Below the pieces are notes generated by a model. It did no database searches, was not told the DNA's origin, and saw only the letters and a list, made by a program, of their open reading frames with translations. Positions 1 through 12,500 of a stretch of DNA of 64,000 nt are shown piece after piece. The DNA is from Acanthaster planci (taxonomy: Eukaryota; Echinodermata; Asteroidea; Valvatida; Acanthasteridae), in the NCBI RefSeq assembly GCF_001949145.1, contig NW_019091392.1:1621795-1685794 (forward strand). Reading direction: 5' to 3'. The position numbers and the translations under genes were made by a program. Positions within the stretch are counted from its first letter, which is position 1. Every line of letters starts with the position of its first letter.

Positions 1-361
1 TAACAATATCCCAATTTCTCTTCCTTCACGGAAACGACGCAAATGTTCTTGGAAAACAGCTCTATGTGGGTTTTTGAAATAACAATCAGACAGTAAAGAC
101 AATGTGAGTGGCTACCCAGACAATTAGCATCAGAATGCGCATACCCAATTAACATGTGCACGCCAGAGTTTCCTAATGTTCCAATCTAATGGAAAAGACT
201 TGTCAGGCCTGAAACATCATATCAGACTCTCTACCATCCCTGATGTGAACTTTGAAACGCGGGGTTTGGGGAGAGATTTACGATTTATAATGTGGTCTTG
301 AGCCAAGACTGGCACTCTTTCATTTGGACAACTTTGGGGAAGAATCAGTAACGTAACTTAC
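1..361. other. BRF1 intron 16 (partial)
   Basis: Sequence between BRF1 exon 16 and the last exon outside the window. I see no coding match and no recognisable repeat. Confidence 0.6.
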
Positions 362-578
362 CACCATGGCCCAATAGCTGAGCAGCACTTTTTAATGTTG
401 TTTCTTCTTCGTAGTATTCCCCTCCTACTTCCTCCTCCATTCCTCCCCCATCCATAGAATCAGGCGGTCCATCTTCTATAGCATACTCCACTGGGCCAGA
501 CTCTACCACTACATTTGATGAGGTGGATTTCAAGGGTTGGACTCCCAGCTCTAATTTGGGGTGCTTGGCAGCAGACAC
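362..578 (-). CDS. BRF1: BRF1 exon 16: acidic C-terminal region
   Basis: A 217-nt exon, phase 0 in and 1 out, with acceptor ATTTTCAG and donor GGTG|gtaagt. It encodes [17 protein letters not shown] (human AVLVESGPVSYHADEE), an acidic Glu/Tyr-rich stretch and SAAQLLGHG (human SALQMMGS). One more small exon must follow, left of position 1; nothing in 1-361 matches the acidic tail. Confidence 0.93.
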
Positions 579-3500
579 CTGAAAATATTCAGAGTCCAGG
601 GGCTTTTTGTAAGTCTCGTTCTGATTTGGTGTCTATACTGATCTTGATGAATACATTTTGTACTTTCAAACTAATCAGTTCCTATTTTTGATGAATCCTG
701 ATTCTTTCAACTCTGCTTTACTCCGCACACACCTCAAGACAGACACAGCTTCAAGTACTTTTATTTGGGTATTACTTTCACATCTATCACAACGAAGCAA
801 AACTGAGAAGCAAACCCAATCTCTGGTACCTAAACCGTTTTGCAATGCTGTCTTCTTACATACTTGATGCTTATTTCATGACAGCAAGTACATTTCTCAT
901 TGCTCTAAATCTTCAGCAAAGAAGACATATTATTGACTGCAATGCCATGTTAGAAAGTCCAATCAGAGGGAACAGGTAAAAGGTAACAGGCTGAAACAAA
1001 CTGCTTATCAATGTAGACAATGGTGGCTTAAAGCACAGAGGTTGGAGAGCCTGACACTAATGTTGAGAATAATTCTTCCAGGATTAAAACACCTGTCAAA
1101 TCTCCCGCCACGATGACATCATTACCTCTTTCCTTGCTGATGCACCGAGGAGAGGCCTGGGCCTCTTGTTAGCAGAGGCAGTGGGTCTCACAGGCAAGGT
1201 CTTCTTGAGGGGACTCTCCGAGACAGTGGGCGTGGTGGGAGTTGACGGTACCTGCTGCTGGTAACCTGCAGCAGTGGAGAAATGGGAGAATTCAACGAGT
1301 ATCATGGAACAACTGTAACAAATACAATGCAGGCAATAAAAGGCTTTGGTTGGATCAACATACAGAGTTCACGCTTTAGAGAGAAGAAAACCACACCAAA
1401 CCCCTCTGCAGTAATACGTTAAATGGCTTTTCAAGGCTACATGTATGTGATGTGCTCAACTTCTTAAGGAAATCTGGTGTACAAATATATGTGTGTCACT
1501 CATCACAAAAACATTTCAAATGATATTGACAATTTCAAGCAGCACAAGGCTTTGTACTGTTTCCTGTTTTTAATTTTTAATGACTTGGAAGTTAAAAAGG
1601 ACGTCATCTGGACTGAGAAAAACTTGCACACCTGTGACACAATAGAATATTTCTATAACATGCACATGTACATGTTCTCCATATCTTAACTGTCAGGTTT
1701 ACACAAACAGCATTACTTGAAGAGAAACTTTTACCACTTTTTAGAAAATACTTGAATGAGGTCAAGGGTCATGCGCTCAGATGCCTCACCTGATGTCCTG
1801 TTCAGATCTCGCAGCACCTCGTAATTAATCTTACTGGATATTTTCCTCTCTCTCAGGAGTTTCTCAATAGCCTCCCCGGCTGTGCTGGCCTGAATTGGCG
1901 GCTTACGCACTTGCTTTTTTCTCTGGAACGAGAGAAAAGTTGGCGGTATTTATTGACTGTGATGTGGCAAAAGCATCCTAAATTTATAAGGCACTTTGAC
2001 GTGAGTGAGACGGAGACAAGGGAAAATGTGAGCTTTTACACAAGGGAATACTCACAAATTTGTACTTGTATGTTCGGTTTCACTAGAATGTCAATTATTG
2101 ATGTGCTTGCATGTCTGGTTTTAGGAGCACCCCAATTATCGATATCTCAAAGCAATGGTTACCTATTTCTCCTTTCTTCTCCCTTTTAAAGTGCACCTCT
2201 AAGGAAAACTGATTTTATTTGTTCAAATAAAATATGCAAGCATCCAAATCAAACGCAGTGTCATTTGTCTTCAGAGCTCAACTATAACAAGCTATACAGG
2301 GCTTTTTTTTCTGTTCATGCCAAGAAGTGAATTCTGAATGCAGATTGCATCATTTGGAGAAAACAGAGATAACAAGGGGAACCCTCACACTGTGTTCGTA
2401 GTGGATAAACCCTTATGCATGCCAAACTATGCATGTACATGTTGTAAGTAACAATAATCCGTGGGGCATATTTCTACATCTATAAGCAGGTCTAGTGCAT
2501 GTCAAACATCAAGTATACATCCTGTTCTGAAATAACATGAATTAAATGCATGGCACAAAATATTGGTCTGTGGTATCTACATGTAAATTACTGCATCAAA
2601 CTCTCCGTCAAAAATCCACAAGGTAAAAATATCAACTGTCACAACCCTACCCAAAGAATATACTTTAAGCCACATAGTTGAGGCTTAACGTGGCTTTTAA
2701 CCATTCCAAAATAGTTGCTGTGATCAACTGACCACTGTGAGATGAGGCATGAACAAAATAATAAACACTCACATGATTTTTAGGCCAAGAACTAAGAGTA
2801 TGGTATCTACATTAATAGGAAGTTCCCTGTTTGCTTGCTGGTTATGCTTTAAGACACTTAGGAGGATGCCTTTATGGATGTACATGTTGATGCACTGGGT
2901 AATCAGGTCTGGTGTCTTATATATGCTTCCCATACCAGAGGCAGAGCTGTATAGACAGGGTTCATGCCAGCTTCAGATTTTGGCAACAAAAGGGCCGTTC
3001 ATTATGTGTACGGTAGAGCATACGGCTATCGTATACCGACTGTCCATGTGCACTGATGCATACAGTCTGCCAGTTTGTTTCCAGCATTGGTGACACTCAT
3101 GTCGCAACTCCCTCTATACATGGCTCAGGCCAGAGGCTGGCCACACTCATGTCTTACCTTCTTTGGTTCCTTGGTGATTCCTTGCTCCTTTTCCATTGCC
3201 TCTTTGGCTTGTTTATCTGTGGAACAAAAGACTACATCTATACCAAATACCCAAGATGGTATGGCTTTGTGGAAAATTAACAAGAATTAGCCATGTTTTG
3301 TTTTGTAATATTTGAGATGTATTAAGATCTATGTATGAGAAACATATCACAGAGAGATATTTTTTCAACTCTTGAGTAATGTCTCATTTGACACTTCACT
3401 CGACATCTGATTCTGAAATACATGCAATAGCAAATCTACTTCACAACTTTTCAAATGTTGGCATGAGAATCTATTTCTAAATGTCAACTGGAAAATTTCA

Positions 3501-6500
3501 ATCTACTTTCATTTTTCAAGATGCCCTAACAAATTGGCACAGATAAAAAAGCTTTTGTGTGTGCTTTAAATCTCCTTTTTTTCTGTTTTCATTTTTTTTC
3601 CCCAGGGGAGAGGGGCGGGGTATTTGTCTGTCAACTTTGCACTTTCGATCCTGTTGTCTTTCTTGAGCTGCCTTGCATATAAATCAATCTGTGCACAGCA
3701 GGTGCTGAGGATTATGGGAAATGAGGCTTTCACACATGAATCACTGCCTCTTTAGAGCCATTCACAGACAATTGCTGCTGTGTGTTCCTAAGGTCACACC
3801 ACGGTCATCCGCTCTGTCACACCACATTAAAGCTCTGCTCAGCATTCAGTCTTCCTCTACGATTCTTTGACCACAGCTTCCAAAGAAAAAAAAAATACCC
3901 AAACGAAAGCATAGAAGGGCTCCTTTCGACATCACAAGTTGAAATGATTTGAAAGGGAAGTTCAACAGGCCCGGTTTCCCCTTAAATGTAAAAGGAGATT
4001 AGATGGGACTTGCCAAATTGACTCTGGCAGTAGCAAACAGGGCTGACAAATTGATGGTATTAATACAGGCAAGCTGGAGGCGCAGTTTGTGGCCGCCTGA
4101 GACACGGCCCAGTGCTGGACAAACCCTGAATGTTGGTCGATGCACCGCCAGCACCGTCCAATCAATACCTCCAAAGTTAATGCAACAGAAATGAGGAATT
4201 TACGGGGATGGAAGTTGTTTTTTGTGTGTGCGTGCTAGCCACTTTTGATGTCTCCCCCGGGTGCTTTTCAACATTCACTCGCCTTCACATATTTTTAAGA
4301 CGTCAGCTGTGGATGATTTGCCAGGACGAGGAATCGAAAGGCGGTGTAATAAAAAATAAAAACAGCCGCACATCCAAAAAGAATGCAGGAGCACCCTGAG
4401 GTGTTTTCGTTTTGTTTTGGGGATTAAAGTAAGTCTGTTTACCTTCCAATTGCTTGAGGTATTCTGCGTTCTCTTTCGTCCAGATCTCCGTTTTGATTGC
4501 AACTTCAGCTGGGCTCAATATGAACTGAGTGCAGAGAAGAAGAAGCATTTCAAAGGGAAGTCAATAAATAAATGGTACATGTAACATCGGCTCTAAATAA
4601 AATAAATCAAAGACAAACTGAAGAAGTCATGAGGATTGACTCCACATAACAAATGTTTATTGGCTAACTGAAATTTCATTCCTTCTTTTCTACCATGTGA
4701 CTACAAATCGCTTTAGGGTATAGTTTGTTTTGTCAATCAACCATAATATTTTGGTTTTAGAAATATTCTTAGTAATGTTCAATAAGCTTGAGATCTTAAC
4801 ATACATGGAAGGCAAAACCCATTGTGGGAACAAAAGAAGTTTTATCTTTTCCTTTATGATTTTGTGTGTAATCCTGCCCAATTAAAAAATCCAGAGAAAT
4901 ACTGTTAACAAAGTACAGAATCTCTCTTTCACTCAAATTAAGACAAGGTTGGCCAAAAAAAAAATTAAAAAAGCAAACCAAACAACACTGAAAATGCAAA
5001 TCCACCTCTTCAATTACTAACATATATATGAATGTAGATGAAAGTGACATGGCTGATTTGATTGGATACTCATTAAATACCTAAGACAGTTCAGCCATTC
5101 CTATTGGATAAGAGCCCATCACGTGGATGGTCTTAAACAGTTGACAAAGCATCAGCCAGCAACGAAAGGGGCCCCCGAACAATGACATACTTCTATTCCA
5201 CATTCAGTACTTGGAGTAATTTTACAATCTCAAAATGAGGCTACATTGTTCCCCCTTAAGAAGGTGACTTTTGAAGCTCGTGGAAAGGGGGGAAGGTTGT
5301 AAAGGAGGCATATTTGTAAATGGGGGATTAAAACAAATCTCATAAATTGTAAACTTCTTGCCCAGATTGAAAAAGTTGATGTGAATATCGCCTGCTTTTC
5401 CCTCATCTATTTTTGGTGAGAGGTCACAATTTCAAAATGTATTTTTCTAACCAAAGAAGCTAAAGATTTTCACCAAAAGTGGACAGGCATTGAAGCTCAG
5501 GAAATTTGAACTACAAAATATTATCCATTGAGAACCATTTTTACATAAATTGTAATTTAAAAACCCTTAAGGAGGTAATTAATGTAAACTTCTTGACCAA
5601 GCCTGAAAAGTTGAGGTAAATCGCAAACACAAGCATGCGCCAACATAAAACTGGTACCTAGTTGAAAAACAGATGACCAAAGTTGTCAAAGTAAGTCGAT
5701 TTTTAAATTACCAACTGACAGGTTAAATTCAATAGCATGTCCACTGAGAACGTGCGAACAAATTTCAAAATGTGTTTCATTTAATATCTCACGCCAAGCG
5801 ACCCTCTGGATTACCAATGGTAGAAACAGTAATTACTGGTTTACGTCATTTTAACTACAGAGAAGCAGAAACAAGTACTTAACAGTGGCCCATGAACATG
5901 AATAGAAATAAAAAGGAAGCAGCAAAAGATGGCAACACAGATGAAAATTACGGGATTACAAAAATTCAAAATTTCAACAATGGGATTACAGGATTGTTCA
6001 AAAAGGCATTTACATGTATGAATGGGAATAAATATGTGCTTGATATACATCATGCCCCACAGGCTTGGAACATTACTAGCAGCCAGTCTCCCGAGGCCAA
6101 GCAGTGTACACAGTTGTATTTATTCCCTTAAAACCCTATCCCCCTAGGGACCATTGAAAACCTGCATCACCTTGTTGGGTTCAGCATGGTTAGGGTGAAC
6201 CCTAACCCCTAGAGACCATTGAAATCCTGCATAACCTTGTTGGCTTCAGCATGGTTAGGGTTAATAACTAATTCCTCAAGCCTAGTCAATATTTGAACTG
6301 ACTAAAAATAATTATCAGTAATGATCAAAACATACTGCTTACGAGCCTCTTAACACTGACAAGTAATTCTGCTCGGCTATCTCAGTCTTGTAAACATGTT
6401 TTCACAAGACTTACATGTCAAGGGCACGTCAATATGCAAAGAAGACGAAAGCATCCCCTTCTTGTAGAGAAGTTTAATCTTTAACATTTGGAAAACCTGG

Positions 6501-9500
6501 CAACAAAGTATGCAAGAAATCTGATGCCGGCAAGATGAAGTGAAGCACAGTTGCTATGGTAACTATGATGGATTGGACCGATGCAGGTGTGACAATCCTT
6601 ACTTCATCGAGATGCTTAATTTCTATTCCCCATCACAGGCAATCAGCTCTGCCCCCGCACACACGGTCGTCTGCCTCCTATTCCCTCCCCCCCCTGTTAT
6701 GTCTGGGTTTGTATACAAACACTCCCTCCCCGGCCCATCCCAGCGACTTTGAACTACCCAAAATATCCAGGCATGCAACAATCACACACTGGCAGATTTA
6801 TTACATGCAGGCAAATTTATGGCATTTCTTGATTATCTCAGCAATTCCGCCATGGAAACCTTCATCCCCAAGTCACATTTTTTCAGAAGGTAATTCCAGC
6901 ATACTGAAACGTCTCCCAAGCATAATGTCAACAATTCCGGAATATGATACTGATCATCCTCAGGGTTCACATGTCGTTCTGCCTATCGCAAAATTATTTT
7001 GTCTTCAAAACATTTAGTCTGGATATTTGGTTTGTTAATATAATATAAACTCACAGTGATATAGTGGGAGCCTGGTTTGGCATCTTGATGTTGCTAAATT
7101 TGTCTTGGCTTTCAATCTCTATATTTTTCCCCCAAAAAGGTACTCAAGAAAAAATAAATGTCAACAATCTGCGCCAACAAATGTGAAAGCCAAGTTTCTC
7201 AAAACAGCTTTGGGCTTTGATTAAAGCAAAAAGTGAGTATGGTATATGACAGTGTGAACGTGAGTAAACGGAGGTCTTTAAAAGTGTGTACATCAATGTG
7301 TACCTACAGCTACATGTATGTAATAGTCTGCTAACAAAGTGACGGGAAAACATCAAAAGATTACAGTGAAGTTAAACAGAGGCATAAATATTTGTAACTA
7401 CAGAAACAAAACAGATTAAAGGGGACCAAACACGTTAGTAACATTTCCCATATATGCATGTACGTGTATCGATATAAATTTCTACAAGTGTTTCGAAACC
7501 CAAAATCATTTTGCACTTTTGAACAGGCGTGCAGGCTGCAGTTTGCTGTTAGAAATGGATGGTACAAAACTTGCCGGTCAGTTTGGACATTGAGATGGAC
7601 ATTGATTTTTTTTCCCCTCCAAAACAGATACCACTCTGTGGTCTCGATCCAGTAATGGCCTCCACACCGACATGACACACATAAAGAACAGTCCTTGCAG
7701 ATTGTTCAAGACATGGCAAAAATGTCACACCATCATGGAAAAATTGCTAACGTGACAGTAACTTACTGGCCTCCTTTACTATGTTTTATGCCAAGAGACA
7801 GATGTATATTTTTCAGACACACCTTTGTACATCGGAAGACGTAGTTCAGGTTGTATGTACTGCTTTAACTTACGACAATCTTCTTAACTTATGTCTAACT
7901 ACGTTTTATTACCTTACACTTACATTTCTTTTACTAATATATTGCATCTTTTAAGGTGCTTATAAATCCCTTCTGTATAATGGTGTAGATCTTTGCAATG
8001 TTGAGAATCTTACAAGTCTAAGGAGCATTCAAAGTTGAAATGTAAAGACTAATGATCATCATAAAGAATGATTCACAAACATATTGTAAGTCCTAGTTCT
8101 CAAGTACATGTGGATTGGCACTTGTACAAAAATAAAAACTCAATCAACTGGGGGAACGGTTCGCACAATTCCTGAATCTAACTCAACTGCACGTACATGT
8201 ACATATATGCCTCATTAGTGACCACTCAATGAAGCAACTGATTTCAGTCGGACCAACAAACTGAGAAACTGTAATGGCTCAGGTTAGGGCATGAATCTCG
8301 GCTCAAATTCATGGCCCCGATTTCACAGTCCACAGAGCATGCACGTGCTACTGTAAATAAAGCTCTCCTTGAGTACACTTCCATGCCAGGCCTCATTTCA
8401 ATTGATAAAACTGACCATCATTTGGACAGCTGCATAGAACTGTTTGCAGCCTTGTTAACATTAACATTTAGAGCCCACAGCTGACTTTGAACAGAATCTC
8501 TGGCCATGGAATAAAACTTTCAAAAGTTTGAAATTCTAATAAACATCATTTCACTGAAATCACAGAAAAACAACATAATCAACCACCTGTACATGGATGC
8601 TTTTGTGAAGAGGGATTGAGGGCTGAGAGGGGTTAAGGATGGGTGTAGACGCAGGTATGAGGCGAGAAAAATGATAATGATAAGACAAACCAGATCAATT
8701 TCTCTGTCGTCGATGCCCGTCAAGTCCAAGTCACCTGACTCTTCTTCAGAAGCTGTGGAAGAAAAAAAAAACACTTTTCTTGAAAGGGGTACCTATCTTT
8801 CATGAACAAGCATATTCAAAGCATGTTTTTGAAGCATGAAAAAAAACTCTTGTAGAAAATATGTCTTGGATTTTGGGAAAAGGTAAAGTCTGTTGAAAGT
8901 CTAAAAACAGTGACATGTACATACATGTGTTTCTTTCATCTTTGCACATACTGTACCAAATCTCAACCATACTGGTGTATACAGTGCATAGGTACGTGTC
9001 TGTACATGTACACATAAATGTGCTTTCCCTTAGCAAGTACAAACGTACTTGTACGCATAGAACAAGGTACATCATACATGAACAAGGAGTCACACTTTTC
9101 CCAAGAAAAGGTGCTGGTTCTTAAAACACCAGTTCCAAAATGCCAGAGTTGACAGCGTTGACAAGTTACCATTAATGAACCTGATGATTAATATTTCATT
9201 GAATCTTTGCCAGCAGCAGTGGAAATCTGCTTGTCCATTTTTATGTAACTGTCTGAAATTCATGGCTAGGTGTTTTACAACCAGGGGCCAATTTCATAGA
9301 GCTGCTTAAGCACAAAATTTGCTGAAGTGCGAAAAAACCTTACTTGATAAACCAGGTAACCAGTCAAAACTCCATGTGATATTTATTGTTTTGGGATTGT
9401 ATTTAGCTGGTTTTTTTGGTTAGCATGACAATCAGATAGAGTTTGAGCTGGTAACCTTTGTTTATTAAGCAAAGTTTTTTCCCGCTTAAGCAGATTTTGT

Positions 9501-12500
9501 GCTTAAGCAGCTCTATGAAATTGGCCCCAGACCTACTTTTATTGGAAATACACCAGAAAACAACGTGAGAAGTATGCTTACTGTGAAATTCTCAAGCTCC
9601 TACATTACGTTTGCACCTTTTATTATGAATTACATTTTATAACTCCACTTCATAAAACCAACTGCATAAGCTCTGACACTTGTTTCTTTAAAAAGCACCT
9701 CTAAGGAAAACATGTTTTCTCTGATTTTACATGTATCAGTAAACTAATAAATATGGAGGCATCCAAATCGAACGCAGTGTCATTTGTCTTCAGAGTTCAA
9801 CTACATGTATAACAAGCTTAAAAGGGCTGTTTATCTGTTCATGCCAAGATGCGAATTCTGAGTGTAGATTGCATCGTTCAGAGAAAACAGAGAAAATGAA
9901 GGGAACCCTCGCCCTGTGTTCAGAGTGGATAATCTGTTTTGCATGCCAAATAATGCATGTAGCCATTTGACATTTTAATTTTTGATTTCTGCCCAGGTGC
10001 CACAATACCATAACAAATGCCAAGTAACACACAATGCTATAAATTTTAGGCTAGTGGTCATTCAAATATTAGCTTAAAGTACAAGTACTTGCATTCTGAC
10101 AAGGATCTACAAATATATGAGCGATAAATCATTCAAATGATTCAAAGAGGATGTTTGCTGTAGCCTGGGACTAAGGAGTAATGGTTTTCTAGTAACATCT
10201 TTCTACTAGACATAAATGTACATGTATGGCAGTGTTCTATCCAAACAAAAATAAATCGTAAAGCATCTCGGCTTCAGGAAAACAATCCACTGTAACCAAG
10301 CAAGCTGCAACATTATCCAACATAATGGCTACTCCCTGGCTGTGTTAAAACCCTGTGAACACATTAGTGTTGCCATAAAAACCGCAATCCAAACACGGAA
10401 TTACATGTACATGTATGTAGGAATTACAGGGGTCATGCCATGATCGTCCAAATAACCACAGGAGGGGACAACTTCACTACAAGCCACAGATATTATGATT
10501 AAATTATGCACGGGAGAAAAAGTTTCTTGTATATCAGTTCTTTCAAAAAGTTCAAAAAAGTTCAAGAGACTCGGCACCCGCATTTTTGCCAATGGTACAT
10601 GTCACGGTACCAGTACATGTTCATCTGCAGTTCAGGTCATGATATGCATTAAACATCACTGAGGCTTTTGTTGTCTGGTGTTGCAAGAAGCCCACTGTAG
10701 TGTACAACTGTATATGTGGGCCACTGTCTAAATGTACACGTACAGTATTTAGGATACATATACATCGTACATGTACATGTAGTTTCCACTTCAAGGTGCC
10801 ACTCTGGCTTGGTTCTAACTCTTCTACCTGACACAGTCCTTGGAGAGAAATGATGCAATGCCTACATGTTACTTGATGATGTACATGTCCATGCATGAGG
10901 AGGCTTACACCTACACGTGTATACCACAGCAGCAGCCATATTGTTGGGATGAATTACACTCTTTGGAACATGTTCATCAATCGTTACATATACATATAGG
11001 CGGACTTTGTCCACGTATCTCCATACTAGATGCATGTATGTACATATCTTACGCTGTGACACGACTCATAATGGATCACATTTCCAAAATAAATTTGTGA
11101 GTTAGACAAAATTTCAAACCAGATGGGGGTGGGGTGTCCAACCGGGTGCAATATACATTGTACATGTGTTCTCTCTGCCTACCCACACTTGTGAGTGTGC
11201 TGACAAAATGGCTCATGGGAACAGCACAAAAATCGATGACAAGTCTTGTGAAGCAGAAACATGCGCAGCGTCAGCTGCAGACTGGAAACTAATGTGGCAT
11301 CCATTTTTCACAATTTTTTTCCAGGTTCGGTATCTTTGAGTAAGCACATCGTGCTCTTACTTTATCAGAGTATGTGTACGTTATAAATATTCCAATGACT
11401 AATGTGCTTACAGGTATTGGTACAGTGTACATGTAAATGATGTAACGCAAATGTGATACACTTGAAGTTTGACGTACTAGGCCACACTAATTGTCTTGAA
11501 TGTTTCCCATCACATGGAAGGGAACTATTCTCGGCTCCCAAACAGGGACGACTGGCATCATGTGAATAAACAATGTGCTCCTGTTTGCTTTGATAACACA
11601 GGAACCTGCACCAGACCGGGTACGATACGCAAAACAGCGCGGTAGCTGTTGAGGGCTATGGCCCATTTCAGTTAAGAGGAATAAATTGAAAGGGGAGGGG
11701 AGAATTTCATGTTATGATTCCATTCCCATGACCAGTTGCTTAAAAAAGACATTCTCCGACAGTGTCTCCTGCAGTCTCAAGTGCAGTCAAATAAATTCTC
11801 AGGCAAAAATGGGTTTGTTAACAATATGGCTTGAGACGTTATTTACTACTATACAAAACACTAGCGGATGACAGCCTTTAGGCTAGCATACTATGAAAAT
11901 GTAAGGTTTGGCAAGTATATGTACATGTCAGGGAGTCCCAGAAGTGGACCACTTTGATACACTTAGATTTCCTGATTCGGACATTGGAGAGAAAGCTTTT
12001 CCCTCAGTTTCCAGAGTACCTTGAGACAATGATTTCAACTACAGCTTCTCAGAAGCTGATGAACAAGATGACCTAGTCTCTGACCTTTCTTGTCTGTTGG
12101 CTGCATGCACTCTTCGATGGTTTCTGACAAACCCAGAGACAGAGCCGAGGGGGGCAGACCCTGAGTCATCTCGGCCTCCTCGCTCCAGGGAGGGGGCATC
12201 AGCAAGGAATTCAGCACATCTCCTCCCTCCCCCCCGGGGGAATCAACCCTGGGGGTGGGGACAGCCCGAGCACGGGGGCCGGCAGCCCCCAAGGGTGAGT
12301 CTACTGTCTGTGATCTTGCTCTCTCCCCCTCTGAAGCTGAGGCGTGCCCTACTTTTGCTGGGCCCGCGCCAGCGAGTTCGTGGCCTGATTCTGCTCTGGG
12401 TTCATCGCTCCCATCAGGGAGGCGGCTGAAGGCATCTCGAGATGCAGGAGAAGAATTCTCCTCATGCGTGTCTCCGCTGCCACTCCTCAGAGGATGAGGA

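Larger units (their letters stand above)
579..3157. other. BRF1 introns 13-15
   Basis: Apart from exons 14 and 15 and repeat family A copy 1, this is AT-rich intron DNA with scattered ACATGTA motifs. No further gene seen. Confidence 0.6.
3217..8690. other. BRF1 introns 11-12
   Basis: Contains exon 12, the 5335-5645 and 6131-6262 tandem repeats, and otherwise unassigned AT-rich intron sequence. The 153-aa frame at 6556-7017 has no recognisable homology. Confidence 0.6.
8753..12084. other. BRF1 intron 10
   Basis: Holds the complete M1 MITE, repeat family A copy 2 and several TACATG clusters (about 8913-9070, 10380-10620, 10735-11045). No gene recognised. Confidence 0.6.

Noticed and set aside
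6131-6262. Interstitial telomere repeats (TTAGGG/CCCTAA)
   Set aside because: Only single units at the ends of 66-bp modules, not tandem hexamers.
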